Source of the DNA: Ulva prolifera
Taxonomy: Eukaryota > Chlorophyta > Ulvophyceae > Ulvales > Ulvaceae
Length of the DNA stretch: 64,000 nucleotides
Reading direction: 5' to 3'
Assembly: GCA_023078555.1 (NCBI GenBank)
Contig: CM041203.1
Span: 4,610,538 to 4,674,537 of the forward strand
Shown: positions 1-11,198 of the stretch, piece by piece
How the letters are laid out: each line of letters starts with the position of its first letter
How positions within the stretch are numbered: the stretch's first letter is position 1
The notes under the pieces: generated by a model
The model's database searches: none
The model's input: only the letters and a program-made list of their open reading frames with translations
What the model was told of the DNA's origin: nothing
Program-made: the position numbers and the translations under genes

Positions 1-699
1 CCATACGCATGTGATGGCCGGCTGTATGACGGCCTTGGCAACCAGGCGCCCGGGCGGGACGTGCCTCGAGCTAACGTAAGCGTTCACAGCTTGAAGCCCC
101 CGCAAGCACGGCAGTTACAATTCGCCTCCCGCTTTCGTCGAGTGGCAGCTTTCGCTGGCCAGCTGGCCTGAGCGGGAGGCCGCCGCTGTCTGCCGTCGTG
201 GCATCACCTCTCATGCGCCTCCGCCGCGCAGCTCTTCGGCCCGCCCGCCACGCGGTGTTGCCGGTGGCTGCGTGGCCACGCGTGGCCGTCGTGTCAGGGG
301 CCACACTGCCTTGAGCAGCCAGCTTTGGGTGTGGGAGGCCTTCGAGGCAGTGCAGATGTATTTGGATCCAAATACATCTCGAGAGGGTTGGGGTTGGGGC
401 TTCAGGGCTGCCGTGCACTCAAGCACCTCAAGCACGCCATATATACATCAATGTGTGTGTATCACATTGTCTATCTATGCTGTAGAGTTGGACAGGCAGG
501 TAGCATGCAGGCTACAAACCAACGACAAAGTAGCTGTAGCAGCTCCATGTGCAGGGTGCGGGGTTGTTTGCTTGGTGCTGGTGTTCAGCTAGCTACTGCA
601 GGGTTCCGCTGCCCAGGGTGTTGGCTTAGGTGTGAAGAAAGGAAAGCGGATGCTGCGCAGCATGCCATGCTACCTGCCTCCTGCCAGTGTCCAGAGAGG

Positions 700-985
700 G
701 GGGTCTGCACTCGGGACATGCACACGTCCACCGGGAACGCGAGCCACTCAGACATCGCCCAGGGCCCTGGGCGGTGTCTATGGACTCACAATAACGTACT
801 GAATGCACACAGGCGGTCGTCTCACGTCGCTGGGCGAAAGCAGTCTTTTTGTCGAAAAGCGTGTGCATGCCTGGGCAGAATGACCCATTTCGCCCAGGGA
901 GCGCCTACAGCGCCCAGCGCGTGCCCAGAGCACGCCCAGTGAGCCTAGGACACCCTTATTATATTTATATTCCATAGTGGGACGT
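700..985 (+). repeat. Rep-A dispersed repeat, copy 1
   Basis: First of four related elements of roughly 260-300 bp within the first 4.4 kb. One end carries the motif CACGTCCACCGGGA followed by a CGCGAGCC-like block; the middle is rich in GCCCAG/CTGGGC; the other end carries GCCCAGCGCGTGCCC and then an AT-rich tail. About 110 bp at the left end is nearly identical to the reverse complement of copy 2. No coding potential is evident. It looks like a non-autonomous mobile element, but no terminal inverted repeat or target duplication was established, so the class is unknown. Confidence 0.65.
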
Positions 986-2301
986 TATCTTTAATGTTAT
1001 CGATTGCTGTGGAAGGCGTCCTAGCCGTTGTGACTTGTGGGGTCATGTACTGCCACATGTAGGCAGCTGCTCTGCGCGATTGGAGCGCTATAAAGAATCA
1101 ATACAAGTGTTGTTCACTCTTGGGGATGGGTTGCTTTGTCGCTCTGCGGTCGATTGCTTCAGCGGCTCTGACCCCATTTCGTTCTGGCTTGTCCCGTACA
1201 TGGCATGAGTATACAACAACAGGCTTCAATAGGCGTGCATGCTTAAATTATGGTACAGTAGGGATGCCTTCAACGACATCGGCAGCTGTGATCAAGGCTG
1301 ATCAGGCGGCTGTCCACATGATGAAGGTCATTGTATTGACACCACATGGATGCAACTGGCCTGGTTGATACATCTAGCATGTTTGTCATAAATGACAGTA
1401 TCATTTAGTTGCATCTAGATTGTATTGCAAGCGATGTCACATCTGAAGGATGCCAGCTGACTAGTCAGGTTATATGCTGATTGCATGGTAGCATTTCGCA
1501 CAAGGCAGAAAACCGATGCAGTTGACCGTATACTGCTGTGGACAAGAATGCAAAAGAATATTTACGCGAGAAGGACTCAGCATGCGCTCTGCATCGCTGT
1601 CATGGGATTCTGAACCGCATCAGAGGTGTAGGAAAGCAAGAATGCCTTACACACAGCCTGTTTGTGTGCTTGCATCTGTGACCTGCCACATTACGCCCAC
1701 TGATGACATCATGATTGACCACGAAACACTCACGTGGATCGGTGCTGGTTGAATAGCGATACGTTATTGCGTAGTGCTGAATACATCTGTGTGAAAATTA
1801 TTATGAACATGCCGCGACCGTCACAGCCAGATTCGCAGCGCCTCCGTGCCCTCCAAAACGAAGAAGGAGCTGGTGTAAACAGGCGAAAATTATGACTGTG
1901 ATTTGTAGATCGCGCAGGGATCATTCTTGCCGTGGCTTTGATGAGCCGGTGTACGGCAGCGTGCTTTCAATCACTGTGACAGAAGAACAATGCTGCCTTC
2001 CCCACCGAGATTAGAGATCCTGAGCCATCTGGGGCTGGTGATTTTTGGTATGTGTACGTACATGCTGTGGTCGATTGGAATGATATGTTGCGTCTTTGCT
2101 GACACACTGTTTTGCGTCTTTGCAAACTCACGAGGTGCAGAAATTGCACGCAAGTTCCGGCAGAAACCAATAGAAATGCCACTCAATTCACTCAATCGCT
2201 GAGTCTGTGGCGGCTAAGCCGGTCTAGGCCGGCGTGGTGTCCGCTCTCCATGACTGCATCACAGACACGTCGGACATACCCGCACGACACCGGTTGATAG
2301 G

Positions 2302-2597
2302 TGCTGAACATCCATGAGACATGTTATAGTGTTTTTGGGGTGTTCTCAATCCACTGTGCTCACTGGGCGTGCGCTGGGCGCCAAATCCGCGTCCATGGGC
2401 GAAATCAGCATTTGGGGCGAAAACAGGCCTTTCCCTGGGCACCTTTCTACGTTTCGCCCAGGGACCGCCTGTGTGCATTCAGTATGTTATTGTGAGTCTA
2501 TAGACACCGCCCAGGGCCCTGGGCGATGTCTGAGTGGCTCGCGTTCCCGGTGGACGTGTGCATGGCCCGAGTGCAGACCCCCCTGTCCAGAGATAGT
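2302..2597 (-). repeat. Rep-A dispersed repeat, copy 2
   Basis: Reverse-oriented copy. Its right end reproduces the left end of copy 1 on the opposite strand, including CCCAGGGCCCTGGGCG and the block that reads TCCCGGTGGACGTG on this strand. The left end carries GGGGTGTTCTCAATCC and CACTGGGCGTGCGCTGGGCGCC, which are shared with copies 3 and 4. The closeness to copy 1 suggests recent duplication. Confidence 0.65.
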
Positions 2598-2774
2598 AAT
2601 TGTGCTTGTAGCACGACTCGGCAGCTCCTCTGTACGAAGTCTCCCGCAGCTGGAGTGCATCAGCGTGCTGCAGCGGTGCGATTCGGAGCAGTTGGTGACT
2701 CCGAACTTTTGTCTGAAGGTTTTCCCAGAGGCCTTCGAAGAATGCTCAATGGCCGCGGCCTTCTCGTCAGATAG

Positions 2775-3062
2775 GGGGGTGGGAACTCGGTCTGCATGCA
2801 CGTCCACCGGGAGCGCGGGCACCTCAGAACGCTCTGGAACACGCTTTAAAGAGCTATAGACTGAGTAGAACAACCTGAATCGATCTTAAGCATACTGGGC
2901 GAAACAGGTGTGAATGCCCAGCGAAACGAGGGGTTCTTGACCAAAAGTGCTGTTTTGCCCAGCACGGCTCATATGGCGTCAAACGGCGCCCAGCGCATGC
3001 CCATTGTGCTCGGTGGGCCGAGAACACCTCGAAAACACCATAATATGTGTCACTGGTGATCA
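2775..3062 (+). repeat. Rep-A dispersed repeat, copy 3
   Basis: Forward copy starting near GCATGCACGTCCACCGGGAG and ending near GAGAACACCTCGAAAACACC. It shares with copy 4 the stretch GCGCGGGCACCTCAGAACGC, which is more diverged in copies 1 and 2, so copies 3 and 4 form a second subfamily. Together with copy 2 it makes an inverted pair around 2600-2770. Confidence 0.6.
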
Positions 3063-4059
3063 TTGATAAGTCAGCTGGTTGTTGGTGTCCGTCTGACTTG
3101 ACGGCACGGGTCGCGACGACTCGTCAGCGTGGCCACGGCGAGCGACCAGCTCGCCGGGGCTGATCACCACGATTAGGCATATATTGCTGAATAATATGTC
3201 TGGTATCTACTCTACAAATCATTTGTGTCGATCGGCCGGAACAGGTTGATGAGGACACCATCCTGGCTTCGAGCTGAAAGCTCGATATCCAGACTCGACC
3301 AGCGCGAATTTTACGTGTCACTTTCCGATCAGTACCTGGCCACTAGGCAAGAAGCAGTTCATTACTGGCCGTGGTCCACTGATTCTGAATTCACAAGACG
3401 GAAAGGCTGTGCTGAGGCCAAGCCTTCAGCATTGATCTGGCGTGCAGTGCACAATGTCATGAGAGTGACGCACAACGCACGCTGCTTTGGTTTTTCTCAT
3501 ACCATGAAGTAACAGCTCTGTCTCACTGCGATACATGACCTGATGCATCAGACCTGTGTGGTGCACGTTCACAAACATGTCAGCACGCCTATATGTGCTC
3601 ACACCTGGAGTGGCTTGCAACAAAACATAGTTGACTCCACACCGGACGCGACAATTGATAAGTCTCCGATTGAAAGACGCAGCAGCATCATATGGACTCA
3701 TGGCATCTACACACGTATCTTGTGTCACACAACTTGATGTTTCCAGTGTCACACGACCCGAGCAAGGTTTAGCTCGTACACCACCCAGCCTTTGATACTG
3801 ATGTGAGCAGCCAGCCATATACTGGTAACTCAGTCTGTGATTAGTGTGTTGCTCACTGCACAATGCTTCCTGAGCAATCCAGGCAGCGCAATAGCATGCA
3901 CATCAGCAGGAGAGCTAAATACTTGACATCACACTTCTATGGTGCTTGTTTCGTGCAGTGTCGCTTCCAAGAAGGCTGCAGGTGGTGTGCAGCAACCCAT
4001 ACATGGCAAAACTGCTGCTGAACCGCCCACAGCACCACCAAATACCAAGACAACCTCGT

Positions 4060-4316
4060 TGTGGGCCATGTATAACTATAATGGATGTTCTGAGCCCAAT
4101 GGGCGAGCGCTGGGCAGCGTTGGGCAAAACTTGTCTTTATGCCCAGCCATGCATACGATTATGACGGAAAAGTGCGACTTTGCCCAGCGACTTGAAACAA
4201 AGATACAGTGGCACCCAGGAGGCTTTAATTAGTCTGTAGACGTTCCCAGCGCTTTCCAGAGCGTTCTGAGGTGCCCGCGCTCCCGGTGGACGTGCATGAG
4301 CGCTGAGTGCCCACCA
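4060..4316 (-). repeat. Rep-A dispersed repeat, copy 4
   Basis: Reverse-oriented copy ending in GCTCCCGGTGGACGTGCATG. It directly abuts a Rep-B element that begins with CCAGTGCTCTACA, so the two families are joined or nested here. Confidence 0.55.
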
Positions 4317-4575
4317 GTGCTCTACAAACCGCCGGTTTTCCCGCTGAAATAGACGTTTTTCCTGAAAATGCCGCCAAGGTTTTGAAAAGTCGACGGTTTA
4401 CGCCGCTGAAAAATGGGCTGTTACAGCAAAGGCCAGCGGGCGCAGCCCGCTGTGTCTCTGGCGTCTGAGCGGTCTTGCCCGCTGAAATGTTGCCCGCGAA
4501 GCACGCGGGATGTGTTCACATATATAATGCTGCGAGCACACGAGCGAGCGAAGCGAGCGATCTTGACGCGCAGCT
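4312..4575 (+). repeat. Rep-B dispersed repeat, copy 1
   Basis: Starts with CCAGTGCTCTACA followed by an AACCG-type block with TTTTCCCGC. It contains short inverted-repeat hairpins such as GCGGGCGCAGCCCGC and GCGAGCGAAGCGAGC. The same terminal motif marks three other copies in the window. The right boundary is uncertain. No ORF. Confidence 0.55.
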
Positions 4576-5717
4576 GCACCTAGGTGCACAGTGTAGGAGA
4601 GATAATGCCAACTTCGTCTGCCCAAGTCGAGCGGGGCTTCTCTCTGCTCAAGCTGCTAATTGGTGACCGCCGCATATCGACGCATGTGGCCACCCTTCTC
4701 AAATACGTGTGAAACGAGCTATCACATACGAAGACTTGCGCGAGCAGCATTTTGATCCCACCAGGCCCATTGTGGCAGCACAGACTTCTCTGGGCTGTGA
4801 GAATGAGTCATGCTAATATTGTAGTCAAATGTGAGGTGCAGCAGTGGCTGCCTCATTGACCGATTGTCCTCTATTAGTGTTGCATGCACACGTGAGACGG
4901 ACAGTGAAGACTCAGGAAAACGAGTCAACACACACGCATGCAGGCAGATGCCTGGCATGATGCGTGACACGACGCGTACGCAGTCGTGTGAGAGCACCAC
5001 ACATCCTATGGTATAGTATGATGTGATGGTGTGGATGATTTGGTAGATCTGAGCTCCACAGAGCCAGAGTGTTGTGCTCTGTGCACCATGGTGTGTGCGT
5101 GGAAATGGTATATATGCAGCCGTGCACTCTGTAGCAGACATCTTGTCTGAACAGAGAATGCACAGGTATGCACATCCAGCTACGGTAGTTTGGACTGCAT
5201 GTTGTGTTCGTGTGCTGAGTGTCATTGTGAGAACTGTGGGTAGCATAGAGTTCATAGAACAGATGCTGCAGGTGCTGTGTATGTATTGAGCAAAGGCCAA
5301 TACAACAAGTGACAGATCACCTGTTTATTCCCACACCCATAGATGATAAGGAGGGTGCACTCACCATGATAGACATGTATGAGAAACTGGCGAAAGATTC
5401 AAATTGTGACCTCCTCGTCCGTAAGCTTGCTGAGGCAGTAGCCATATGCAGCCTGATGAGGCGTGGGACGCAGTTTTGTCTGATGTGCTTCCAGGTGCTG
5501 AAGGTGGTGAGGAGGTAGGTTATAGTGACAATGATGATGAGCAGGACATTGAGCGTGATGAGTTAGAGCGCTTGCTGACCTTTGGTATGCAAGAGGGCGA
5601 CTGAACGTGTATGTTGCTGTTGTTGCCCACACAAACAGGCCTTGGAGGTAAATGTATATGATTGCAAAGGTCATTCCTCACTACCTTACTTCAGCAGACA
5701 TATATATATGTCTGCTC

Positions 5718-5893
5718 ATATATGATTGAGAGCGCAGCGAGCCCGAAATATTTGTGGCATCCCTCCAGAAAAAAACAATTACGGCGGGACAGCCCTTCGA
5801 AATTTCAGCATACCAGCGGTGCTTGCCCTCTGAAAAATGGAAAAACTCAGCGGGAATCCCTCCATAAAATACGGGGGTTGTAGAGCACTGGTG
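5718..5893 (-). repeat. Rep-B dispersed repeat, copy 2
   Basis: Inverted copy that ends in TGTAGAGCACTGGTG, the reverse complement of the Rep-B start motif. Its interior has the same style of CAGCGGG and TTTTTC blocks but is considerably diverged from copy 1. Confidence 0.5.
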
Positions 5894-6473
5894 CCCACCC
5901 CCCTCGTCAGATCCTCTGTTGCCGCCGCGCCGTATTTGACGATCTCTTCCACAAGTCTGCACAGGCAGCATAATGTACATGCTATCTAATCGTCGCATAC
6001 GGTTAACCATGACTGTCCACTCAGAATCGATCGAGCAATAGGACTAGCATGAGCTGACACTGTGGCACTGTGTCCACTGCAGTACTGGCACATGCGTACG
6101 CGTGAACTGACGCACTGACAAACAATTGCAAGACAAAATATCCACAATCACAGATATCCACACGCACCCACATGTCCGCTAAATCAGGAGCATATGGGAT
6201 GTGCTTTCTGTTCCTCGTGTGAGGCCGTGTTCAGTGGCGAGCGGTCACATTGCCTGCCTGCAATTAGTGCAACCAGTACGAACTGCTCCTTCTCTGCAGA
6301 AAGCGCTTTGAAAAATCGCAATGGCACTCGTACACTGCATCTTGAATGCCTTCGGTGCTACATAATGTCCCGTGGTGTCTTGCGATGGATCCTTTGTCAG
6401 CGGACGATGTGACCTGGGCACAGCTGCGTCGCAACCGCGAATGTGACGTGGCCCTGTGATCCCGGGAATGTAC

Positions 6474-6475
<2 letters not shown>

Positions 6476-6512
<37 letters not shown>
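6476..6512. repeat. Poly(C) tract of 37 followed by a G8 run
   Basis: An uninterrupted run of 37 C is followed by GT and then eight G. This is a homopolymer length rarely fixed in ordinary DNA. The C/G arrangement could fold back on itself, and the exact length may be an assembly estimate. Confidence 0.9.
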
Positions 6513-6513
<1 letters not shown>

Positions 6514-7612
6514 TGGGGGGGGTACGCGTACCCGGCGGTTCAAATGTCCAGAAGATCGACTCAGATTTCCAACGACATCGACATCAGACACGCAGGAATA
6601 TCAACGCAGGAATATGTCAACGTGTTTCTGATTAACTTTCACGCTTCGTTCATGCTTTTTGAGTTTATTTAGACACGGCCTTAAATGATGCTTCGCCGCA
6701 CCGCTTCATACTAGTCGGTAATGAGATTCGGTGGATGTACGCCACAGCACAACGCCAGCAATGCGCATCGTCTATCCTGAAGCAATGTTAGTCGTAGAAG
6801 CATGGAGGACGTGAACTCATCCCAGTCTACCCGTGAAGCCGTCGGCAAGAACTGCAAGAGCTCGCGTGTACGTGTCCGCGAAACGCTTCTTCGAGATGAG
6901 CGACTCAAATTTCGGAGAAGAAATTCGCCAGAGTGGATCCGTGGTCGACAAAGTCGTGGTATGACTGCGCAGCATGCACGAAAGGGAAATCCTTTGAAGG
7001 CAGCTTGGCTCACCGTGACGCGAGTCCCCGCGTTAATGCTGTATTCCCGACTGCTGTATAGGGCTCAAACATACTCTGTGAGACGCTCGCAGGATTCCGG
7101 CGGAACGAGATGCGAGATTGACTAGCAACCAGCGACAGCGCACAGCATGTCGGCACCTTGGATGCACGTCCCCAGCCCACCAAGCACTGCCACGTGCATG
7201 GAGCATACATTGTTCGCCATATTCGACTTCAATCTTTCATTTCGCTGCATGCTGCGTCCACTGGGCTAGCACACTGTCAAGATAAAGCATGGACCGACAA
7301 AATGTACATGCTGCATGTTGCATTCGCCACACTCACAGGAGTGCAGTTCTGGCTGCGAGTAGCTCACTGTCCACACATCGGCGACGTTGATGCCTGGCTA
7401 CACATGCATATCTGAAGGAGCCTGGTCCCTGGATTAGTACTGGCCATGTGTCTTCAGGCCTCGAGCCTGCATGTGGCTCATGGGTGGGCAAGTCTATGCA
7501 TACGATCGGGTCTCACATGCTTGTATGATGCCGATTGTGCCACTGTCCTTTGTTGCTGGTATCTTGTTTGTTCCTGGTGCTGCACACCGCTGCCCCACCT
7601 ATCTGTCACCTT

Positions 7613-7706
7613 AGCAACAGATATACGCAGCTGTAGTCACCAACCTCGTCACAAGACTCAGCAACAGATATACGCAGCTGTAGTCACCAACCTCGTCACA
7701 AGACTC
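7613..7706. repeat. 47-bp direct tandem duplication (2 copies)
   Basis: Two adjacent identical 47-bp units begin with AGCAACAGATATACGCAGCT and end with CACAAGACTC. The perfect identity implies a recent slippage or duplication event. Confidence 0.9.
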
Positions 7707-8628
7707 ATCACAAAGTATCAGCATAATGTCAGCACACAATAATGTAAAATATCTGATGCCAACAAGAACAGGTAGTCTTGACTTCAGATGACATTGTGCA
7801 CATGGTGTTACCTTGTGCGGTGACAGGTCTCCTCAAGGTGTTCTACACCGATTGCACCAGGTCAGCTACACCCAAGACAACATGCACAAGCGGTGCAAGA
7901 ACAAGCATCCGCAGCATTAACGTCAGCTGTGTGACAGTACTCCCCACGTAGGCGGGGCGCTGCGTGTTCACGCTCACATTGAGCCTCTGCTCAGGCATGC
8001 CCTCACTTGTGCACTCCATCTACATGCAGCAATCACCATCCGAAGTGTCGCCTGTGTGCCTGCATGTGAAGCAGCAGGCTGCATGCCTCACCCCGCTGCT
8101 GTTCCACATCGCAATGACGCATTGTGCTGGTCAGCTGAGCAGCACATACATTGCCTTTCTCTGTGTCCGGCATGCACATGCAGCAGACAGTGAGAGCTCG
8201 AGCACTGCTGCCATGGGCCATGCATGCCGCATCTGACACCACCACAGCAACAGTGGTACTGCAGCTCTTGGCCTGGTGACTGCTTGTGCACACTCATGGG
8301 TGGTGTTGCTCTTGGGGTCAGGTCGGTGCCTCCTGCCCCCCCCCCAACACACATGGGATCGTGCTCCTGCTCGCGATCTCGTTGCAACTGCATTCACCGC
8401 ATGGGTAGAAACAATATGCCTTGTCATTGAGGGTCTTGACAGGACCTGCACATCACAACTGCCATGATGACAGTGCTGCTGGGTGGCTAGAAGGTGCGGG
8501 CAGCGAGCAGCCACCAGGAAGGTACCACCGCACACCACACTGCCCACGTGTACGTCAACAGTGCCAGCGCTTCGTGCATGCAATACCGCAGCTCCAGCGT
8601 TTGATTCGGCGGCTGTCGGCCGGTGCAG

Positions 8629-8697
8629 GCGGGCCGGTTGGCTGAGGGGAACGTGGTGCTGGAAGTGCACGCAGAGGGCGGCGGCGGCGGCAGCGGT

Positions 8698-8728
<31 letters not shown>

Positions 8729-10826
8729 GCGGCGGCGGCAAGGCGCTTCTGCTCGCCTTCAGCGTTGCCGGGCTGCAGCATCGGCTGCCCGAGTGGCTAG
8801 ACGAGCTGCTACTCTTCAGGTGCTGCCCCCCATGCCCCTGCGCCTACATGCCCGCTGCGGCTGCCTGGCTCCGCCGTTTCACATGCATGTCACCCCTGAA
8901 CCTCCATGGCATGTCACCGTATGAAAGTGTAAAGAGCGGGTGGAGAGACCGGAGTGCTGCTGCTGCTGTCCATTGCTGCCAGGCGACTGCTCCGTGTGGC
9001 CGGGATCCGCCAGTTATGACCCAGAACCGGCAACATCTGAATGGAATCCAAGGTAGATCTATGCGCAAGTACAGTGTGCATGCATATGCAGCTCCCTCTG
9101 CCACCCCCACCTCGCCACCCTCCACGCGATCTTCCGCACCGCCACCTCCGTCTGCCTGCGGCTGCAACACTGCAACGGCGGCTGCGTGTTTGAGGTGGTC
9201 GCGCGCGGCCGCGGCGGCGGCGGCCGCGGGGGCCTCCCGCTCGCCGCGGCCGTCTTCCTCGTGCAGCAGGCCGTGCTTGCGGTCGAGTTCCTGCACCTCA
9301 GCGAGAAGTTCCTCCACCCCCTCAGCCCGCAGGCGCTCCGCGTCGACTGGAATGCTCAGAGCGTGCCGATCTTGAAGGTCGTCGCCGTGCCCTTCCCGCC
9401 GACGGTGCGTGCCGCCCGCGCGCCGGTGGCCACCTCTACGCGCTCCGCCCGCTGTCTGCCACCCCCGCTGCTTTGCCCCGGGCTCCGGGACGGCCCGGTC
9501 TGAAGGGCTGTCCCTGAGCGTGGGCAGTGTCTCCCGTTGGCCCGGATGGTGGTGCTGAACGGATGCGTCGGCTTCGGCGCCGCGGTTTGCGACATCTCGC
9601 CTTCATGCAGTCCCGCGCACAGCCCAGCTACGCCGCGCGGTGGCGGTCCACAGCGCGAGCGTAGGCATGTTTTCGTGCCCCAAATGCATGTAGAGCCCGG
9701 GTGGAGGCAGTCATGACCACCGCGGCCTCCTCTGAGGCGAGAGGCAACACACCTGCACTCACGGCCTGGTGCACCAAGCTGGACGCCCCAGCAAGGTGGA
9801 AAGTCGTGCTGGACCTGTGCTGTATCTCAGACCTCTCAGAGTCTTCTCACACTGACTCGCCGCGGCCTCCGCTTGCAGGCGCCGCGGGGCGGGAGTCCCA
9901 GTAGCCACAGTTCCAGCTCTGAGGCTGGGGCAGCCCGGGTGGTCGCGTCGATGTGGACGGCGCCGCACCTGATCCGCGCAGACCCCACCCGCAACGACGG
10001 CTCGGCGCGGTTCCGCTGCGCGTGCGACGTGTGGGCGCTCGCGGTCGTCGCGTACTTCACGCTCTTCGGCGCGTGGCCGTTCACCAAGCAGCAGATTTCG
10101 CAGTGGGGCAGCACGGCAGCAGAGGCGTGGGAGGATTACAAGGCAGTGCAGTTCCCGGGTGCGCTCCCCCGAGATCCTGCATGCATGCAGTCTGCCCATG
10201 TGCTCCGGAGTCCGGCCTCGCGGCCCGATGCCTGTGGCGTCTTGTTCTTGTTCCCTGGCATGCTTTGAGTGCGCCGTGCGGCGTTGTGTGTTGCTTTGGA
10301 GGACCTCAGTCCGGCTGTGCCATGAACATGCCACCGTTGCCATGCATGCAGCTGTCGATGCAGATCTCCTGTGCGTCAGCGTGCCTGCAGCTCTGCCATC
10401 TTCATGCTGGCGCCATGCACGCAACATCCATGTGTGTGGCTCTCTGAGCAGATGTCCACACGCACCATGCGTGTTGATGCCCAGCTCTCCAAGCGTGCAG
10501 GTCCCGACGAGCCGCAGCCAGAGGCCGAGCAGGAGGCGGCTCTGCTTCGCTTCCTGCAGGAGGTCTTCGCCACGGGCCACCTCAGCGCCGCAGCATTCGC
10601 GGAGCAGCTCGGGGACCTCTCATGCATCACGCAGGCGGAGTGGTTCCAGCAGGGCCTGCCGGAGGGCGCCGGGAGCATGACGGCGACGTACCGCGAGAAG
10701 ACGGAGGAGCGCCGCGCGTCGGCGGACTTCCGCACCCTGGCCGCGGAGGTGCAGCGGGTGCTGGCCGTGATGGGAGGGGGGTCTGGGCCGGCACGGCCGG
10801 GCGGCAGCGGGGGCGGCAGTGGCTGA
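8629..10826 (+). CDS. Protein kinase-like protein, probable pseudokinase (5' incomplete)
   Basis: Four exons with matching phases: 8629-8819, 9092-9404, 9879-10158 and 10501-10826, giving 369 residues. The true 5' exon with the start codon was not found. What is seen: a poly-Gly insert in the N-lobe (about residues 20-45), a helix C/beta4-like HPHLATLHAIF, an FLVQQAVLAVEFLH helix E, and CDVWALAVVAYFTLFGAWPF, a clear subdomain IX. At the HRDLKPEN position it reads HPLSPQALRVD, and at DFG it reads VVAVPF; the VAIK lysine is not evident (KALLLAFSV). The APE motif reads APH. So the fold is retained while the catalytic and metal-binding residues seem lost. The C-terminal exon is acidic and helical, ending in a Gly/Ser tail. 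The calcium/SNF1-type kinase group is the nearest resemblance, but that is inference. Confidence 0.75.
8688..8741. repeat. GGC trinucleotide tract inside an exon
   Basis: A run of GGC/GGT/AGC codons encodes about 18 mostly glycine residues in the N-lobe of the kinase-like protein. On the other strand it produces spurious poly-Ala and poly-Pro frames. It is likely length-variable. Confidence 0.8.
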
Positions 10827-11162
10827 TGCGGCATGTGCAGCCTCATTGAAGGAGACGGGGCCGGCAGTGCGGCGGTGCGGGGGGGATGCACGCCGCAGGT
10901 ACATGCTGGCTGCCACAGATGGAGAGCCTTGCAGCACGGTGCTGCTGAATCGCAGGGGGGCAGACGGACGCGGCTGGAGAGACGATCGCCGCCCTACGTT
11001 CACCATCTTGACAAGGGTCATGTGGGAGCGTGGATGGGCCGCCAGTGGCTCGCCGCCAGTGGCTCGCCGCCAGTGGCACGGAGAGGCTGGCAGAGCACCT
11101 CGAGCATTCTTGATGCTGATTTTTTATTTTTTTCCAGTCATGGACTGGGGGGATGTCGTTGA

Positions 11163-11198
<36 letters not shown>

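Larger units (their letters stand above)
1..8628. other. Gene-poor left flank
   Basis: No gene could be supported here apart from the repeats listed separately. The open frames are short and have no recognisable domains. One small acidic reading frame (about 5450-5604, +, product ending in GMQEGD) is the most protein-like piece but has no recognisable family. The stretches 1010-2300, 3065-4060 and 6515-8628 show nothing I can identify beyond the 47-bp tandem duplication. Confidence 0.5.

Noticed and set aside
8131-8781. 216-codon poly-Ala frame on the minus strand
   Set aside because: It is the antisense of the GGC tract in the kinase-like exon; the plus-strand exon has matching phases and domain content.
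9759-10580. 273-codon minus-strand frame
   Set aside because: Antisense to the kinase-like exons carrying subdomain IX; no recognisable domain of its own.
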